Shown here in pieces: positions 26,401 to 38,096 of a stretch of DNA of 64,000 nucleotides. Every line of letters begins with the position of its first letter. The stretch's first letter is position 1. The DNA is from Serinus canaria (Eukaryota > Chordata > Aves > Passeriformes > Fringillidae). Location: positions 73,287,934 through 73,351,933 of the forward strand of contig NC_066313.1 in the NCBI RefSeq assembly GCF_022539315.1, written 5' to 3'. Under the pieces are notes generated by a model. That model saw only the letters and a list, made by a program, of their open reading frames with translations. It did no database searches and was not told the origin of the DNA. The translations under genes were made by a program, and so were the position numbers.

Positions 26401-27949
26401 CCATTCAGCAACTGTAGAAAACAACAAACAGGCAAAGGAAAGTTAAAAATATTTCTGATCCTTGCAAATCTTGTCTGTAATTCACAAGAACAGATGGCTT
26501 GGTATGTCCTAAATAATGGTCCTTATCCTTAGATAATATTTTTGCTGTAGCATTGATTGTCCCTTGGAATAGTTGCAAATGAACATGCAAGCTGTCAGTT
26601 TGCTGTGGTGCTGTGCTCATATATGTGATTCACTAGGAGTTCAGGGTTCAAACTGCACTTTACTTACCATCACCAAAAATAAACAAAATATCCCAAGGCT
26701 TTTTGCCTTTTTGAGCACATGAGTGTATTGTAGAAATGCATGAGAGAAGCTGACTCAACATTTGAATCAACATTGTCTTTCTTCCACCCAGCTGCCTGGA
26801 TGCATAACCACCTGTATTCCCCAAAGCATGTATTGATTTGGCAGAAAAACACAACTAAAGTCACCTTTATGTGGTGTCATAAAGGTTTTTTCTCTGGAGC
26901 TGTGCAGCTCTGACACCACAGAGATTGCTGTGAAAGAAACTCTTCTTCAGTCCAGTTAAAGTTTGGTTAAAGCTTATAGGGTTTTAGAAAGTAAAGAAGA
27001 AGCAACTGCTTGCCAGTGTCTCTTACTGTTTCACATTAGAAATGTGTCATAAAAATATGTATATGGATAAAGACTGGTTTAAAATAATGTCATTTGTTCC
27101 TACTAATTATCTTGTAGGGCAGCCATCAGTGAGTAGGCATTGAGTATAATCAACACCTTTTTTGTTGCTTACCTACAAAGTTTCCTTAGTTTTCTGGAAG
27201 CACTGACAGTAACCCTGTGGTTTTCTGTTACAAGCTTGGTCTTTACACGACATGTTTTCAGTCTCTCAAAGAGAAACTTGCTTCATGAAGCTGTTCTTGC
27301 GTGGTCTTCAGCCAGATTTGTGTGTGCATGCATTGTGTGCAGCACTGTGTGCTGTACAGTGAGGCTGAGATTAGTCAGAGATTAGTTTGGCAAGAGGTTC
27401 TTGAAATCAGAGGCATAGAAGGAAAGCATTTCCTTTCCACTATTTTTTGGTTCAGATGCTCAATTTCCTCTCTCTGTCAGTAAAACCCTGGCCATTACAA
27501 CATTTTAGAAAATAATGCTGCTTTCATTTCTATATCAGCTGCAGAAAATTTGGTAGTTCTTCATTCAAAATGAAGTTCCTACAAATGCAAATGAAAATGA
27601 AATGTGAAAGTGAAATATATTGTTATTCTGTCATTGAAAGTGTATTTGTAGACTCAGAAGACAAGATCTGAAATTTGGTTTCTATTGCTGAAAGAAAAAT
27701 ATTGCCTTAGGAGAACACTATGAAAAAGAACTACATGTGGAATTTAAAAACCAAAAATTGAGATTCTCTACATCTTTACCAAAAGGTATAGTCATAATGA
27801 GGGAGACATTCTTAACTGTGAAGCCTGCATAGTTCAGTCAGAGGTTTGAAGATGTACGTCAGCTACATTTTTAAAACCTTCTCACTTCAAACTACTGGAG
27901 CTCTGAAAATTTTCACAGAAGCAAGATTGTTTCAAATACTGGATAACAT
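20461..27949. other. Single-copy DNA, no gene seen
   Basis: About 7.5 kb with no recognised element. The longest frame (25023-25490 forward, 155 codons) starts MLPTQRRDQ and contains Phe/Leu-rich runs, but I can assign no domain. Upstream context offers no promoter and downstream no polyadenylation evidence that would argue for a gene. A homeodomain-type TTAATTA word (22527-22533) and an octamer-like TTAATTGCAT word lie close together near 22.5 kb, but such words are common in AT-rich DNA. Confidence 0.5.
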
Positions 27950-27985
27950 AAAGTGATATCAATGAGTAAAGTGATATCAATGAGT
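27950..27985. repeat. Perfect 18-bp tandem duplication
   Basis: Two identical adjacent copies of AAAGTGATATCAATGAGT. Perfect identity suggests a recent slippage duplication. Confidence 0.95.
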
Positions 27986-30900
27986 AGTTGCATCAGTGAA
28001 ACTTACCACTGCTGTTAAGTTTTTATAGATTCACATGATTCACTTCCTGACTATACTTGTTGATTTCTGGAAAAATAGCAATGCAATGGTTTCTTGCTCA
28101 CTGGATTCAAATAATTGCAAGCATGTATTGAAACTGTCATCACCTTAAGCAAATTATTTTTTTGTTTAATTTAGTTTTTTAGTTTTGAAAATTCTAGATT
28201 TTCTAGGACAAGCAAAAGGAAAAGTTTAGTTGAAGATCTGGTGCCATCAACGAAATAATAGGAATGTATTAGACCATAAAAACCAAAAAATTTTGGAGTA
28301 AACACATACTGCTTAGAAATACCCTAACTTTAAAAAAGCTGCAAATCTTTGAATGTCTTCTGATTGTCACTTGGACCAAATCTTCAGCAGAACTGTGAGA
28401 GGAACACTGAAGCTTAGCCCTTCATCTGCAACAGGGGCAACGTTCAGAGCATTTTTCTTTCCTTTAGTACAGGTGCAGATCAGGCAGAGATAAAAGCAAA
28501 ACAGAAATGACAGTTTCAGATAATAATAGAAGCTGATGCTTTGTGCAGTGGACCAATGCTGATATGATGGTACTCAGGTGTCAGACTTGTGCTGTGCTAG
28601 GAAAATCACTGCTTCGCAGTTAAAACCATTGCAGTTCTGTACAAAAACGGTATATAATGAAAAAATAATGTAGGAAACAGCCCCTTAAGTGCTCATAAAA
28701 TTTGCAGGCCCTGCAACAGCTACTGTTCAGTGTGCTGTGCACAGCAAGGGTGCTTCGGTGTCCGAAATGAATCAGTTCAGGGCACCTGAAGAAGACCTAG
28801 GTGAATCTTGTAGCAGCAGGTGGTCAGATAGTTTCTAAAATAAAATATAGTAATAGCTTAATGTAGATATTGTTACAAATTCTCTTTTATTGTTACCACT
28901 ATTTTTGATAGTTAAAGATTTTTTTCTTGTGCACGACAGGTATTTCATCCCTCTGCCCTATAGTTACTTCTTATATGAAGAGGAAAGGCAGGTAAAAAAT
29001 ATTAGGAGAGACAGACTAAGGGTATAGAAAAAAATAATGTAGCTATTGAAACCTTTGCTTAAGTTAGTAAAAAAAATTCAAATACTGGAAAAAATGCAGA
29101 CTCCTTAATCCACTTCCCAGAGACATTATAGTCAAAGCCAACTCGTGGAATAACATGGAGGAGGAGGAGAACAATAACCTGAAGCTAGATTTACACAGAT
29201 CTTTGTGGTAGGATTTCTGCCTTAATTTGTGCATATAATTGCTCTTTGTCTATGTTCCACTTCAAGTCAATTGAAGCTCCTTCCAGAGTGTGATTCATTA
29301 TCTCTTAAAATAGATCTGATAAATTATCTAGAAAGAGAGCCTAAGGTAAGTCGCTCACAATTAGATGTCTAATTTTTGAGCAGCTGAATCTCACTTAATG
29401 CTGACAGTAAAGTAAGATCAGAGAGTACATGCATGGCAATTGCCTTGTTCTTTCCTGTAACCTCTATCCCACTCTAATGAAACAGCCCTCATGAGAATGA
29501 TTTTTCCAAGCTGAATTATGCTATAAGGATTAGTTTTTACCTCCTATCTTTTCCTCACTCTTAGCACTTCTGTCTTGTTCTTCTTGAAATCTTTTCAATC
29601 TCTGCTCCCAGGTCTATGTTCTTTTCTTATTCTTTGCTTCTTTATTTCCCTTCCAATATACTAGTTTTAGCTGAAGGTCCTCTAGGGTCTGTAGAGCCTG
29701 TCCATTCCCTCCTTCCACTATGCCATACCTCAGGGTAATCTCATCTAACAGCAATCTAATGTACCATTTCTTTTTCTACTGGGAAGGAGTGTAATTTACT
29801 ATCAATACCAATCCTGTTTCCTTCCACTCCAGCTAAAACCTTGTTTCTCTGATACCTCCAGGTAAGAACATGATCTGTTCTAAAGTTTACCTGCATTACC
29901 TGTCTCTGCAGCAGCATCTCTCCTTTCAGAAGTGTTGTATGAACTGCAGATATCAGTCTCTGTTTGCAATTTCTTCCAGAAAACACTACAGACTCCATCC
30001 AAATATTTTAGACCAATTGTACATTATACCAAATAAACCTCTTTTTCTTGCATTGACATACTTTTATCCAGGCTCCCAGCATCATGTGTCATTCTTTTTC
30101 TGGCCTTGACCAATGCAGTCTTGCTTCTGCTCAGCAGTCTTGCTAATGTTTTCTGAATGCTGTAAGGATTGTTTTTCCTCTGTTTTTGAGGTTTTTAAAT
30201 TTCTCTTTGGAGCCATCCATTGATCTCCCTTTTTTTTAACTAAAATAAGGTTTCTGTTAACTTCGTAGCTTATCCCTTCTTCTCATCATTTCAAACAGAA
30301 AACTGTCTTATAACCAGCCTCCCTCATTGTTCTTGATCTTGATTCTTATTAGGACCATCCTAAAGCAAACCTCATTCATCATTTTGCTGAAATGATGTCC
30401 ACAAAGAAACAGCAAAATTGTTATCATCTGTGCTATTCATGTGCTACATATTTCTGTTGTCTATTATTCTTCCCAATTTTAGTTTCTCTTCTTTTGAATA
30501 ACAGCTTGTCTCCATTCTCCTATAATGCTCAATCTGCATAATTTTTTTTCTCCTGTTTTTTTTTTTTCTCCCAATCTTTGTTTTTTCAGCAGAGTCTTGA
30601 TTTATGGTTAGAGTTCATAGTAGTAATATTAATTAAAAGAAAGAAAAATAGGGAAAAACTGTAGGATTTGGTGTAATATAAATTGATACACTGTCAAGAA
30701 GGTGGGACTAGAAACTAATTGTAGTTATTTTACATAAAAACTTACAACTATTTACTTTTGATGGCCAAGGAATATTTAAATGATGTTGTAATACTGTATT
30801 TTCATTTTTCTCAATGAAAAATTCTGTTGAAAAATTTTACTGTCAGGAAAAAAAAATAATGAAAAAAGGAGTTAATGCAGATTCATAATCTTGAAAATGA

Positions 30901-32205
30901 ACATGCAAGGTTAAAAGTGATCATATGTTCCTTTCAATATCACAAATGTGTCCCAACCCTCATAGTTCCTGAAGTGGCAGTATCCACTCTGGCTGGTTGA
31001 CTGAATATTATTCTATACAGCTCAGCTGTGTTGTGTTGTATTATTATAACCTGAATCTTTTTGATTTCTGTGTGCAGTGCTATATAGTGCAGCAAGAACT
31101 CCTCCAGTCAAAAAAGAGTTATTTCCGAATTACCATTCTTCAATAACAGAATTCAGCAACCATGCTTATTAAATCAAAACTTTGCAAAAGGAAGCATAAA
31201 CTCAGTAGTCCATACAGATGAGAAATATGTTTCTCAATATTTGAATTGCTCAGATGTGAAAATCAGTGTAGGCTATACAATCACTCTTATAATGTGCTTA
31301 TAAAGGGATTTTCATAGCAATGTGATCTTACCAGATGCATGGTTTATTTCTTCAGGATAACAGTACTGGCTAATTTCCAATTATTTTTATTGGGTGAAGA
31401 TATAAATCAGAAAATCTTGCATCCTGTGAAGCACAGGGAGGGTTCCATAATTGAAGCTATGGGCTACTCCATCAAATTAGAGAGGCTTTTTCACTCCCAA
31501 AATTTGTAAGGAAGCTGTGAAACTTTGGCATATAAACCTTTGAGAGTTAGATATTCTGATCATAGTTTGATCATTTCTTGGAATGGACAAACTCTTTTTC
31601 TCTACATCTGATTTAAAAGCATAATTCAACTTCCATTTTTCTTTCTTTTTTCCTACTCTTAAACAACTAGATTTCTACAGACAAATCTCACTGTATTATC
31701 TTTTTGTTTGAATTCCTTTGCCCTCCTATTTTTTTTTCACCAGAAATTTTTAATACCCATGAAAAGCCACTTTGAATTGGAGTCAAGTTGTTAAACAACA
31801 GAATTCAGAGGGCCTTGGAAGAAGGCAAAACAAGCTAATTCATTTATTTCATAAACTGCCTATGAACAATAGCTCTAGCACATGCTGACTGAAGGCAGGC
31901 AATTCTCCAAATCTAGGCAAAAAGTAACTGATTTAGTCATAGTCTAAATTAAATTTTATAAACTATTTTAGCTCTTTTTTGTATATATTACATTTACTCT
32001 GTAGGCTTCTTTACATAAATTCATATCCTACAATCAGAATATTGCAATGTCATATTTAGTATTAAAGAAAAATATATCATTTTAATAACTCTTGTCTTCT
32101 CTCTACTGCACTATTTGGTTAGTTAAATTCCCTGCTATAGACATTTTGCTTGTCTATCTAAAGATTTCTTTGTACTCACCCCTCTCTTAAATCTGAGGAT
32201 TCTTT
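27986..32205. other. Single-copy DNA, no gene seen
   Basis: AT-rich with pyrimidine-rich stretches around 29.5-30.6 kb. All open frames are short (80 codons or fewer) and unrecognised. Confidence 0.5.
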
Positions 32206-32330
32206 AAAAAAAAAAATACTAGAACCAACTTCCCCCAGAAAAGAAAAAGGCAACAAACCATCAAACAATCAAACAAAAAACAAACAAACAAAAAAAACCC
32301 CAAACAAACAAGCAACAACAAAAACCCCAC
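32206..32330. repeat. A-rich (CAAA)n-like low-complexity tract
   Basis: An A11 run, then a short mixed stretch, then repeated CAAA, CAAACA and CAACAA words to about 32330. Confidence 0.85.
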
Positions 32331-32812
32331 ATGTGCAGCTACATTCTCTTGGAGGAAAATTGAGTTTAAAAGTCATGTGCAAAAATTAAAGGTTCACATT
32401 GGCAGTATATGCCCAATGCATGACCTAGATAACCAATTGCTTTATAGCAATTGCAGCTGCTCAACCACCTAAATGTCCACAATGAGCTAGCACCAAAATG
32501 CAAAGGAACAGTGAGTGTAAAGTGAGTATAAAGGCTATAATCCTGCAGACACCCTATTCCAGTATTTCCCTCCTGACTTCCCTTAGTTTCCCAGCTGCAG
32601 GCTGGTCTGCAAAGGATACTTGTCTTGACTAAACTTCTTGTCAACGAGCTGGGAAGACAGATGAAGCCACAAGCCTTGTGGAACATCAGTCCCTAGCAGT
32701 AATAGTTGCCTACTCCAGCCAGGTCTCATAAGCTCTTGGAGGTCTATTAATCACCCAAGATAGCTCAGCTACCTTTGGAGGCATAAAATCAGCAGGATGG
32801 CTTCTGTTGCAG
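32331..32812. other. Sequence upstream of LTR candidate, no gene seen
   Basis: A reverse-strand open frame of 106 codons (32686-32366) has no recognisable motif. The interval may be single-copy or part of a longer insertion with the next feature. Confidence 0.45.
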
Positions 32813-33410
32813 TGTTGGAAACAAAAAGGTTTAATAAAAGGCAAAATAACAAACAGAGAAAAACCAAGCCAGATGCAAGAGGTTCTTGCTCCTGGTGAAA
32901 CACCTCACAAAAGCGATTAGTTCCTTTGTTCTCTTCTTTTTCTAGTCAGTTGCCCAGGTGGGACTTTTTGGCTTCTGTCAAATTAGCTATCCTTAAGTTT
33001 TAGGTGAAGTCCCCCAGGCCTATGAGATGCATTTTTCACCTAATCGAGGAGAGAAACTTCTGGGCTTCTTTCTTTTTTAAGGGGACAAAGGACAGTTTTG
33101 TCACTCCGTCCACAGAGGGCACATTCCTATACCTAGCCCTCTTTTACTTCACCAACCGGAGAGCCCAGGTCTCTCCCTTTCTGCTCTTGTTGCACAGCTG
33201 ACCAGCTTTGCAGGAACAGGGAAATATTTTCAGGGAGTGTCCTGGTGTAAGGTGGAAATGGGGAGAGCAAATGAAGTGTGAAGAACTGCAGGGATAGCAG
33301 TTTTGCACTTTTGATGCATAAACAATTTAGGAGGCTTCCCATATACTTTGTGTTTTCCTACTGCTCCAGGCCTGTGAAACACCAGGAGTATGACCTGTCT
33401 TCTGACTGAC
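32813..33410 (-). mobile_element. Candidate endogenous-retrovirus LTR, reverse-strand
   Basis: Read on the reverse strand, the block ends in CCTTTTTGTTTCCAACA at 32813, which has the CA end expected of an LTR. An ATTAAA polyadenylation-type hexamer lies at 32835-32830, just inside that end. Further upstream on the reverse strand is a TATA-like TTAAAAAA (near 33080-33073). The middle (about 32880-33180) is richer in GC than its flanks and reads like LTR sequence I associate with passerine ERVL-type elements, but from memory only. The upstream (5') limit is not resolved: CA dinucleotides near 33200 and 33408 are both possible and no target-site duplication is certain. No gag, pol or env sequence adjoins it, so if real it is a solo LTR. 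It could instead be unrelated single-copy sequence. Confidence 0.45.
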
Positions 33411-34938
33411 AGGTTAGCTCATTGCAAACATAACAAGCAAATGTGTTGAGAGGACTATTCCAAGCAAATACAAAAATAGAATACTTAACTTTGGGGTAGG
33501 ATGATCACTCCAGAGAAGCTTCAGGTTTAATTAATTCCAATACACTGAAAGCAAGCAGGAAATCACAAAACATTGACTTTGGTATGTTCTGTGTGTTTAG
33601 TTTGCCAGAGTCTTATGCCTGTGGTTTTTAAAGATGCATGGAAATGTTAAACCACAAACCAGCAAAAGCAGTGAAAAAGTAATTCTGAGCAATGGCTGTG
33701 CTCTGTCCTTTTCCTTCCCAAAGAGAGACATGTTTTAAATTGAGCTGCCCATACTTGAGTTCTGCAATTTTTGCCATAATAGCTAACTACTGCTAGCAAC
33801 ACCCAATATTCAAGGACATTTCTCTGCTTTATGGACTGGGTTGGGTAGTTTTAAGCTTATATTGTTCATATTTATAGACCAAATGTTGTAAGGAAAAAAA
33901 AATTAAGCAACCAAGCCAAAAGAAAAAACACCCAGTTTTAATTCAAACTGATTCTTCTTATGAATTCCTTTCGGAGTTTTTTTTTTTTTCTTTATAACAA
34001 AAAGGTATTCAAAGTATTTATTTTTTCAATTAATTTATAATTTAAAAAAAAAACTGTGCTAAGATGCAGAAGGAACCACAAAATTTAGAATTTTCTAAAG
34101 TCTTTTCATAATATACTTGTACTATTCATATTATTTAGCAAATAACATGCATAGAAATTAGGAACCTATTGAAAATTATTCACGGACATACCCCTAATGA
34201 AAAAGTAACTTTGGAATTTAGTACAAGCATATAGGAGGCTAATGTAATGTTTCTGCCAGCTATCTTGCCCAGGGATCAAGCAATCATGGGAACTGAAACC
34301 ATTTTAAGGAGGAATTATCACAGTTGCTATACCTTCCATAAGAATAAGGACAACTGTCCCTTTCTGACATTACCCTGCTGGGTGACAGAGTATTATGTGG
34401 TCCTGAAATGCTGTGACTATTAAACTCTACAATCCTATTCTTACAGGTCACTGAAAACACTTTGAAATGCTTTTTTATAGCTCAGCCACAGATAAATGAA
34501 GCAGAAAATGTCTGTGTCATAGACTTGTCAATTAAAGTAGAAAAAAACATCTTTGCTTTTTCTGCACTTATTTTGACAGATTTATTTTTATTTCTCTAGT
34601 AGAAGATATTTTTCTTTTTATTAGAATTTAAAAGACTGAATATGTGGAAATGAAGCTTTCAGTTTTGAACAAGGGAATAGAATTTCTGCATTGTACAAGC
34701 ATGTGAGATTTGCTAAAATATTTTGTAGTCCTCTCAGTGGTACAGTTTTACCTCTAAATTTTGTTGCCTGATGCATTAAGGAGTAAGGTACATGTGTTCT
34801 GTGCAGTTGCTTTGAATCTTTGACATACAAGTATTTTTTTAAATGTACCTTAGGCCAGTGTCTATTGGGACATACCCAGGACTAAATTACAATCCACACA
34901 TGAACTGCAAAGAAAAAATTCTTGTACAGATAAGACAA
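33411..34938. other. Single-copy DNA, no gene seen
   Basis: AT-rich with A- and T-runs near 33.9-34.06 kb. No frame over 70 codons and no recognised repeat. Confidence 0.5.
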
Positions 34939-35320
34939 CCTCTCCTCTCCTCTCCTCTCCTCTCCTCTCCTCTCCTCTCCTCTCCTCTCCTCTCCTCTCC
35001 TCTCCTCTCCTCTCCTCTCCTCTCCTCTCCTCTCCATCTCCTCTCCTCTCCTCTCCTCTCCTCTCCTCTCCTCTCCTCTCCTCTCCTCCTCTCCTCTCCC
35101 TCTCCTCTCCTCTCCTCTCCTCTCCTCTCCTCTCCTCTCCTCTCCCTCTCCTCTCCTCTCCTCTCCTCTCCTCTCCTCTCCTCTCCTCTCCTCTCCTCTC
35201 CTCTCCTCTCCTCTCCTCTCCTCTCCTCTCCTCTCCTCTCCTCGTCCTCTCCTCTCCTCTCCTCTCCTCTCCTCTCCTCTCCTCTCCTCTCCTCTCCTCT
35301 CCTCTCCTCTCCTCTCCCCT
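34939..35320. repeat. (CTCCT)n pyrimidine microsatellite, about 380 bp
   Basis: An almost pure CTCCT pentamer array. The forward strand is all C/T except one A (35036) and one G (35244). Phase shifts occur at about 35087, 35099 and 35145. Because one strand is entirely pyrimidine and the pentamer is mirror-symmetric, the tract could form triplex (H-) DNA. Long open frames cross it on both strands (Leu-Ser-Ser-Pro and Arg-Arg-Gly-Glu-Glu peptides), and they are repeat artefacts rather than genes. Array length in an assembly may be compressed or wrong. Confidence 0.98.
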
Positions 35321-37080
35321 TTCAAATTTTTTGTTTCACTAATCCTTAGAACATTATAAATTAATTTTAGCAAAAACACTTACAAAACAGGTATTGCTAG
35401 TGTAAATCATTCCTGTGAACTGTACAAGTATTTCATAGCTCATTTTTTATATTCTCTTATCAGTATGGAAAATCCCTATACTTTCCAGCTTGAGTGCATG
35501 GACATGGACCTTGGGACCTTATGATTGAGGTTGGGGTGCAGCTTCCTTCCTAATTTTGAGCATGAATTGAAAATGTTGTGCATGATATGATCTTTACACC
35601 AGGTTGACTGGTGTATCAGTTCCCTTTACAGTGAAGAGGGTTTTTAGGTCCAATTTCACTGTTATTGGTCATGTCTAGAAAGTCTATTCTATTACTTCTA
35701 GGTCATATTCTGCTAGATAACACTGCAGTCAGAAATCCACATATGAGAAATTTATTTTTCAAATTAAGGCTTGAGGGATACTAGATACAGTTGGTGCAAG
35801 GGCAAGTTTCTGTAGTTTCCAATCTTCTCTCCCTTCTTCTGGTTCCTATGCACCAGTGCAGTAAAATTCTGTCTAACAGGAGACTGTAGACAGAGTCTAC
35901 ACCAAGAAGAAAAATGATTCCTTGCCATGTCTGATCAAGTGTATTTTCTCATATATGTTTGAAGATCCTGTGCTACCTGGTGGGATTTAGAGATTAAATT
36001 CTCACTAGAGAAGCCCCCCTGAAAACATGAAGGACAAGTGACAGATTTTTGTCTGTTTAAAAAACAGAAGCTAACTGTAGATGGGATTTACATACACAGT
36101 TTCCTCTATTTTCTTTCAAAAGCTGGACTAACAGACAGAAACCAAGTTTCTTGCAACAGACAGGTATCTGTTTCTCCTCACTGCAGCCCATTTCTATCCC
36201 ACCGAGGTTATGTGGTTGCATTATCTATACATATTCTGTATTAAGATATCTGTATTCTGCATGTTTCTCTATCAAAGAGTGAGGAAATCATTTAATAATA
36301 CTGCCTAGAGCTTTCCATTTAAATTTTCATTGCATCTGGTAAAGCTGCTAAGTGAACGAGCATTGACTTTCTGAGATAAAAATAAACCCATCGTGCTTTA
36401 ATTTTTTTTGGCAAAGAACCAGCATTTCATAATTTCATCCTTTTGGTTTGTTATGGGCTATAACTCAACTTTAATGATCTGATTCAGTGAAGTAATAAAA
36501 TCCCAGCTTCACTTCAGCTTTTTTTCTTTATAATAGCCAGATTTATTGGTCCATACATGGTTTTTAACATCTGCAGGTCAGAAACTGTCAAATTGCTCAG
36601 ACCAAGGTATGTGTTTGTTACTTGGGCACAAGTGAAGACATAGATTTCTGTATTAGAATTATCAAAAGACTGATGGTTGTATCACTAGTGATGAATGACT
36701 CCATGGTTCTCTGTCAGGTTTTTTATTTACTTCTTAGGTACTGTCACCCATATTTTAGCACAGAAGAAAACAGATTAATCCAAAAGGAACCAAAAGGATG
36801 AAGAAGTGTTTGAGGAACTGATAGACATTTAAACATATGTGAGGAAGGTGAAGGAGATAATATATTGAAAATTATAGTTTAAATTCTGCTTGTTTAGGAA
36901 ATGTGATAGAAATAAGAAAAAAATGTCTAACATTTCAGTTAGATATGAAAAATACATAAGAAGAAGGCACAGAATAAACTGATTTACAGTCAAAATTTAG
37001 AGGGAAAGTGTATTTGCCAATATTTACTTCCCTTGACTATTTTTTTTTTCATCAAATTAGGGGTAGACAGGTAGGGTAAA
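35321..37080. other. Single-copy DNA, no gene seen
   Basis: AT-rich sequence between the pyrimidine array and the CR1 cluster. Only short unrecognised frames. Confidence 0.5.
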
Positions 37081-37292
37081 ATTAGAGGGGAAGGATCATG
37101 TCCCTTGTCCTGCTGGCAATGATTTTCCTAATGAAGCCCAGCAGTCTGCTGGCCATCTTTGCCCTGGCAGCACATTACTGTTTCATATCCAGCTTGTCCC
37201 ACAGGGCCTTCTTTGCAAAGCTGCTTTCCACCTTTTAGTCCCCAGTGTAACCTCAGGTTATTCCTTCTCATAGGCAGGACTTTGCATGTCCC
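37081..37292 (-). mobile_element. CR1 ORF2 C-terminal fragment, antisense
   Basis: On the reverse strand this matches the part of CR1 that encodes the C-terminal end of ORF2. In reverse-strand order come a word like GGACATGCAAAGTCCTGCC, then sequence equivalent to the family's CAGTAATGTGCTGCCAGGGC and GCCAGCAGACTGCTGGGCT, and finally GGGACATGATCCTTCCCCTC at the 37081 side. The reading is interrupted by stops and indels. It abuts forward-oriented CR1 sequence, so this piece is either a separate insertion or an inverted part of its neighbour. Confidence 0.75.
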
Positions 37293-37460
37293 AGGAGGGT
37301 GCTCAAACCTGGAACCACGGAGGCTTCCTAGAGAGCTGGTCGATGCCCCAAAGCTGTCAATGGTTGAGAGACATTTGATCAAGGCCCTTAATAATGTACT
37401 TTAACTTAGGTCAGCCTGAGGTGGTCAGGGAGTTGGACTGGGTGATTGTGTCTTCCAGCT
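37293..37460 (+). mobile_element. CR1 3'-terminal fragment, forward
   Basis: Contains GAGAGCTGGTCGATGCCCCA, GGTTGAGAGACATTTGATCA, CCCTTAATAATGTACTTTAA and AGTTGGACTGGGTGATTGTG. These are diverged versions of the run of words that closes one group of avian CR1 3' ends. The copy lacks a clean terminal ATTCTATG repeat and merges into the next CR1 piece at about 37460. Confidence 0.7.
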
Positions 37461-37875
37461 GAGAAGGGGAAATGTAGTGGCAGAGGATGAGGAAAAGGCT
37501 GGGATACTTAATGCCTTCTTTGCCTCAGTCTTTCATAGTAAGACCAGTTGCTCTCAGGGTACCCAGCCCCCTGAGCTGGGAGACAGGTGAGGAGCAGAAT
37601 GATGCCCCCTTAATCCAAGGGAACATGGTCAGCAGCAGCCTGTTACACCACTCAGACTAACAAAAATCTAAAGGGCTGGATGGGATCTGCCCAAGTGTAC
37701 TGAGAGGGCTGGCAGAAGGATTCTCTGGGCTAAATTTCATCATTTACTGGCAATCCTGACTAACCAGGGAGGCCCCTGTTGACTGGAGGTTAACATGTTA
37801 ATGTAACACCCATCTACAAGAAAGGCTGTAAGGAGGATCTGGGGATATACAGATTTCTTCTCCAGCAGGAAAAAC
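37461..37875 (+). mobile_element. CR1 ORF2 fragment, forward
   Basis: Forward frame from 37480 reads EDEEKAGILNAFFASVFHSKTS, the CR1 linker just before the reverse-transcriptase domain, and hits a stop at 37588. Beyond that the DNA still tracks CR1 (GGCTGGATGGGATCTGCCCA, then TGACTGGAGGTTAAC and CCATCTACAAGAAAGGCTGT), but with stops and indels. The match ends near 37875, just after the equivalent of the KKG-EDPG region. The rest of ORF2 is missing before the 3' end that follows, so the copy carries a large internal deletion or two copies are juxtaposed. Confidence 0.85.
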
Positions 37876-37919
37876 AGCTTTCCTGGAGCTTTAGAGGCTA
37901 AAATTATTTGCTCCTAAGC

Positions 37920-38096
37920 ATTTGAAAGTCCTGTCCAAGGAAGCGGTGGAGTCGCTGTCCCTGGAAGTATTCAAGAAATGACTCAATGTAGCACTTAGTG
38001 CACTGGTGTAGTTAATATGGTGGCATTCTCTCAAGGGTTGGACTTGATAATATTTAATGTATTTTCTAACCAAAATGATTCTGTGATTCTGTGATT
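37920..38096 (+). mobile_element. CR1 3' end, forward, with terminal repeat
   Basis: Begins near GTCCAAGGAAGCGGTGGAGT, continues through CCCTGGAAGTATTCAAGAAA, TAGCACTTAGTGCACTGGT and GGTTGGACTTGATAATA, and closes with the repeated octamer ATTCTGTG (GATTCTGTGATTCTGTGATT) at 38075-38096. That is the classic CR1 3' terminus. It probably belongs with the forward ORF2 fragment just upstream, with the intervening ORF2 sequence deleted. Confidence 0.85.

Noticed and set aside
34843..35379. Long open frames of 165-168 codons on both strands
   Set aside because: Both are translations of the CTCCT microsatellite (Leu-Ser-Ser-Pro and Arg-Gly-Glu-Glu repeats). The pentamer has no stop codon in these frames, so their length is not evidence of coding.
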